Shown in pieces: positions 61,459 through 64,000 of a DNA stretch of 64,000 nt. Position numbers and translations under genes: made by a program. The notes beneath the pieces were generated by a model. The model had not been told where the DNA came from, did no database searches, and saw only the letters and a list, made by a program, of their open reading frames with translations. How positions within the stretch are numbered: position 1 is the first letter of the stretch; the number at the start of each line of letters is the position of its first letter. The DNA is from Sphingopyxis alaskensis RB2256 (GTDB lineage: Bacteria; Pseudomonadota; Alphaproteobacteria; Sphingomonadales; Sphingomonadaceae), in assembly GCF_000013985.1 (NCBI RefSeq), contig NC_008048.1, forward strand, positions 248,001-312,000. Direction: 5' to 3'.

Positions 61459-62688
61459 ATGGCCCGCACCCGACTGATCGCCGCGATGATCCTGACCTAT
61501 GTTGGCTTTGCGATGCTGCTCAACAGCGTCGGGACGGTGATCCTCCAGTCGATTTCCAGCTTTGGCGTCACCAAGCCGCAGGCGAGCACGCTGGAGGGGT
61601 TCAAGGACATCACGATCGCGCTCGTGTCATTCGCGACGGCCAGCTATCTCGCGCGCATCGGCCTGCGCAAGGCGCTGATCGGCGCGCTGCTGCTTGCGAT
61701 CGCGGCCTGTCTCGTGATGCCGATGCTCGGCAGCTTCGGGGCGGCGCAGCTGCATTTCGCGATGGTCGGCGCTGCCTTTGCCGTCGCCAAGGTCGCGGTC
61801 TATTCGATGATCGGCTTCGTCACCGCCGGACCGCGCCAGCACGCCAGCCTGACCAGCCTGATCGAGGGCATGTTCATGCTCGGCGTGCTCGCCTCCTACT
61901 GGGTGTTCAGCGCCTTCATCGATCCCACCGGGCTGCGCTGGCTGAATGCCTATTGGGTGCTCGCGGGCATCGTTGCGCTTGCGCTTGCGTTGCTGCTCTC
62001 GTCGCGCGTCGACGAGGCGCCGGCGGGCGAAGAGCCAGCGGTACCCGAGGCGGCGCCCTTCCGCGCGATGCTGCGCCTCGCGGCGCTGCCGCTGGTGCTC
62101 GTGTTCGTGCTCTGCGCTTTCGTTTTCGTCGTCATCGAACAGGGGATCGGCACCTGGCTGCCGACCTTCAACAACGAGGTGCTGCACCTGCCGGCGCAGA
62201 TGAGTGTGCAGGCGGCCAGCCTGTTCGCGGCGTGTATCGCGCTCGGCCGTTTTGGCGCGGGGGCGGTGATGGCGCGGTTCGACTGGTATCCGGTGCTGAA
62301 CGCCTGCCTGATCCTGCTCGCGGCGCTCATCATCCTCGTCCTGCCGCTCGCCGACGGGCTGTCGCCGCGGCCGATCGCAGGGTGGGGCGATGCGCCGGTG
62401 GCGGCCTTCCTGTTTCCGCTCATCGGCTTTGCGCTCGCGCCCATCTATCCGACGATCATCTCGGTGATGCTGAGCGCGATGCCGGGCCGCCAGCACCCGC
62501 CGCTGATGGGGCTGGTCGTCGTCTTCTCGGCGCTCGGCGGGACGACGGGGTCGGTGATCACCGGCCAGCTCTTCGCGCATCTCGACGGGCGCACCGCCTT
62601 TACGCTGATGCTCGTGCCGACCGCGATTCTCGGCATCGGGCTGTTTCTGTTGCGGCGGCAGATCGCGGTAAAAGACACTGCGAGCTAG
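61459..62688 (+). CDS. MFS transporter
   Basis: 409 residues with about 12 hydrophobic segments. Family cues are FKDITIALVSFATASYLARIGLRKALI (motif A-like loop) and the C-terminal half repeat. It resembles the FucP/GlcP group of sugar permeases. Position after the GH65 fusion and TonB receptor suggests it carries the glycoside across the inner membrane. Its stop codon TAG runs into a MITE-like element: TA belongs to the flank and G to the element. Confidence 0.85.
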   Translation: MARTRLIAAMILTYVGFAMLLNSVGTVILQSISSFGVTKPQASTLEGFKDITIALVSFATASYLARIGLRKALIGALLLAIAACLVMPMLGSFGAAQLHFAMVGAAFAVAKVAVYSMIGFVTAGPRQHASLTSLIEGMFMLGVLASYWVFSAFIDPTGLRWLNAYWVLAGIVALALALLLSSRVDEAPAGEEPAVPEAAPFRAMLRLAALPLVLVFVLCAFVFVVIEQGIGTWLPTFNNEVLHLPAQMSVQAASLFAACIALGRFGAGAVMARFDWYPVLNACLILLAALIILVLPLADGLSPRPIAGWGDAPVAAFLFPLIGFALAPIYPTIISVMLSAMPGRQHPPLMGLVVVFSALGGTTGSVITGQLFAHLDGRTAFTLMLVPTAILGIGLFLLRRQIAVKDTAS

Positions 62689-62952
62689 GGTCAGGACCCA
62701 TTAATTCCCCGTTCGAGGTTTGAAGCGATTTTGCTCAGGGCGAGGAGGAAAGGCGCAGGAATATGGACATATTTCAAGACTTTTCGACGCTGCCATGGGC
62801 AAAATCGGTCAAATCCCGAAGGGACGCCGAAATGGCTTCAATCTCGGACCTTCGCGGCCTTGCGGGTAGCGATGCTACCCGCTGCACCCGCCAAGGCCCG
62901 ATATCTTCGCCATTTCGACGCCTCGAACGGGTAATTAATGGGTCCTGACCCT
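62687..62952. mobile_element. MITE-like element with terminal inverted repeats
   Basis: Left end AGGGTCAGGACCCATTAATT (62687-62706), right end its exact complement (62933-62952). Similarity continues inward (CCCGTTCGAGG), giving arms of about 31 bases. Total length 266 bases, TA at both outer edges, no transposase. The ends are themselves palindromic (GGGTC-AG-GACCC). Such ends are used by small Y1 or IS-type transposases in other bacteria; no parent element is present. Confidence 0.8.
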
Positions 62953-63008
62953 AATTGGCGGCGGCGCGCGGTTGTGGCAGAGGAACGCCGTCCATTACCC
63001 GCGGAGAC

Positions 63009-63851
63009 ATGATGCGCGCCCTTCTCCTTTCACTCGCCCTGCTTGCCCCCTTCGCGTCGGCGATCGCCAACGACGACGTCATCGACACCCACGTCCATCT
63101 GTGGAACGGCGAGGCATCGCTCGCCGAATATCGCGCAAAACTGAAAGCCGCGGGGCTTTCGGTCGAGCGATTCGGCGCGATGTGGTTCGGTGGTCCCAAT
63201 CAGGCGCGCGCGGGCAATCCCGCCGACATCAGCGCGCGCAACGACGCGCTGATCGCGCTCGGCAAAAAACATCCCGACATGATTCCGATCGCGACCGTCC
63301 ACCCCTATGACGGCGACGCCGCGCTGGCCGAAGTGACGCGCGTCGCGTCGCGCGGGGTCAAGCTGCTGAAAATCCATCCGCACACACAGGGGTTCGACGC
63401 CGCCGACCCGCGCGTGCTGACGCTCGTCAAACATGCGGGCGCATCGGGGCTGGTCGTGCTGCTCGACAATGCCAGCATTGTGCCCGCCGACAATGAAAAG
63501 CTGTTCAACCTCGCGCTCGCGGCGCCGAAGACGAAGTTCATCTTTGCGCATATGGGCGGGATGGGGTTCCGCTTCTGGAACATATTGGCGCTCGCGCGCA
63601 CGGCCGAGGGGCTGTTTGCCGAGAATATATTCTTCGACATTTCGGGCGTGACGCTGTTCGCCGATTCGCCGGTCAAGGACGAATATGTCTGGACGATCCG
63701 CAACGTCGGTGTCGACCAGGTGCTGATCGCATCGGACTATCCGCAGATGTCACTCGCGAAGACGCTCGAAGCCTTCGACAAGCTGGACCTGACCGAAGAG
63801 GAACGCGCGAAGATCCGCTCGGGCAATGCCAAACGGCTGCTGGGGCTTTAG
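63009..63851 (+). CDS. Secreted amidohydrolase family protein
   Basis: 280 residues; the second ATG (63012) has the better distance to GGAG. Signal peptide MMRALLLSLALLAPFASAIA. The metal-dependent TIM-barrel hydrolase motif HxH appears in DTHVHLW, then KIHPHTQGF, FAHMGGMG, and Asp in IASDYPQMS. It resembles the amidohydrolase_2 (ACMSD-like) group, but export to the periplasm is unusual for that group. Substrate unknown. It follows the MITE. Confidence 0.85.
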   Translation: MMRALLLSLALLAPFASAIANDDVIDTHVHLWNGEASLAEYRAKLKAAGLSVERFGAMWFGGPNQARAGNPADISARNDALIALGKKHPDMIPIATVHPYDGDAALAEVTRVASRGVKLLKIHPHTQGFDAADPRVLTLVKHAGASGLVVLLDNASIVPADNEKLFNLALAAPKTKFIFAHMGGMGFRFWNILALARTAEGLFAENIFFDISGVTLFADSPVKDEYVWTIRNVGVDQVLIASDYPQMSLAKTLEAFDKLDLTEEERAKIRSGNAKRLLGL

Positions 63852-63951
63852 GAAGCGATGCCCCGCCCCCGACATTGAGACGCAGGAGAGCGGGAAGCGG
63901 GGCGAGCGCGCTTAAGCAGGGCGCGGATTGCCCGACGATGAACGAAGGGAC

Positions 63952-64000
63952 CTAGCCGGCCCAAATCTTTGCATAAAGCATCGCCATCTCGTCGGCATCG
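63952..64000 (-). CDS. C-terminal end of a minus-strand gene (partial)
   Basis: Reading from the right edge: DADEMAMLYAKIWAG then TAG. Only 15 codons are visible. Codon choice and hydrophobic pattern look coding, but the family cannot be named. Confidence 0.4.
   Translation of the reverse strand, partial: DADEMAMLYAKIWAG

Noticed and set aside
62731..62948. Small open frames inside the MITE-like element
   Set aside because: Short, with no transposase motifs; two overlapping frames are equally open.
1..64000. tRNA or rRNA genes
   Set aside because: No cloverleaf-like sequence with CCA end or T-loop (GGTTCGAATCC) and no rRNA segment was recognised by eye; a covariance search would settle this.

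Overview
The window is a 64 kb piece of a high-GC, gene-dense chromosome. Gene content and order point to an alphaproteobacterium of the Sphingomonadales, most likely Sphingopyxis or a close relative. The clues are the hrcA-grpE / rph / rdgB / hemW block, an EcfG-NepR-PhyR general stress module, an IF-3 with an ATA start, a TonB-dependent receptor next to a sugar phosphorylase, and several families of short palindromic repeats between genes. The genus is an inference. No rRNA, tRNA, CRISPR array or complete insertion sequence was seen.

Layout. 1-6.5 kb: end of heme A synthase, rplM-rpsI, an SDR, carD, truA, fmt, recR. 6.5-13.5 kb: def, hrcA-grpE, rph, two unrecognised small genes, rdgB, hemW and a XerC-type recombinase. 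13.5-21 kb: DedA, gshB, yraN-rsmI, a PBP activator lipoprotein, infC, an NRDE protein and a small TetR locus. 21-24.3 kb: an S10 carboxypeptidase, then a more AT-rich patch holding an unknown gene plus higB-higA-hicB-like genes. 24.3-34 kb: uvrB, a DUF3617 lipoprotein, a VOC protein, a TPR membrane regulator, acpP-fabF, an alpha/beta hydrolase and a PQQ-type sugar dehydrogenase lipoprotein.

34-38.7 kb is a general stress response cluster: ecfG-nepR, a BLUF blue-light photoreceptor gene, a second EcfG-like sigma factor, phyR and an HWE histidine kinase. Sites fitting the GGAAC-N16-CGTT pattern lie before nepR and, less perfectly, before phyR. 38.7-49.3 kb: DNA end-processing exonuclease and ATP-dependent ligase (the ligase carries a palindromic repeat in frame), sodB, sdaA, a GMC oxidoreductase, an RcnR/DmeF-type metal efflux pair, and an SDR plus enoyl-CoA hydratase pair behind a strong palindrome.

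49.4-62.7 kb is an accessory catabolic region. Two sulfatases flank a TetR regulator and a formylglycine-generating enzyme that carries a lipoprotein signal. A LacI regulator, a GH65 phosphorylase fused to beta-phosphoglucomutase, a TonB receptor and an MFS transporter follow, with a 42-bp palindromic operator between lacI and the fusion gene. The likely flow is uptake of a glycoside through the receptor and permease, phosphorolysis to beta-glucose 1-phosphate, and isomerisation to glucose 6-phosphate by the same polypeptide. A 266-bp MITE-like element abuts the MFS gene and supplies part of its stop codon. The window ends with an amidohydrolase and the tail of a minus-strand gene.
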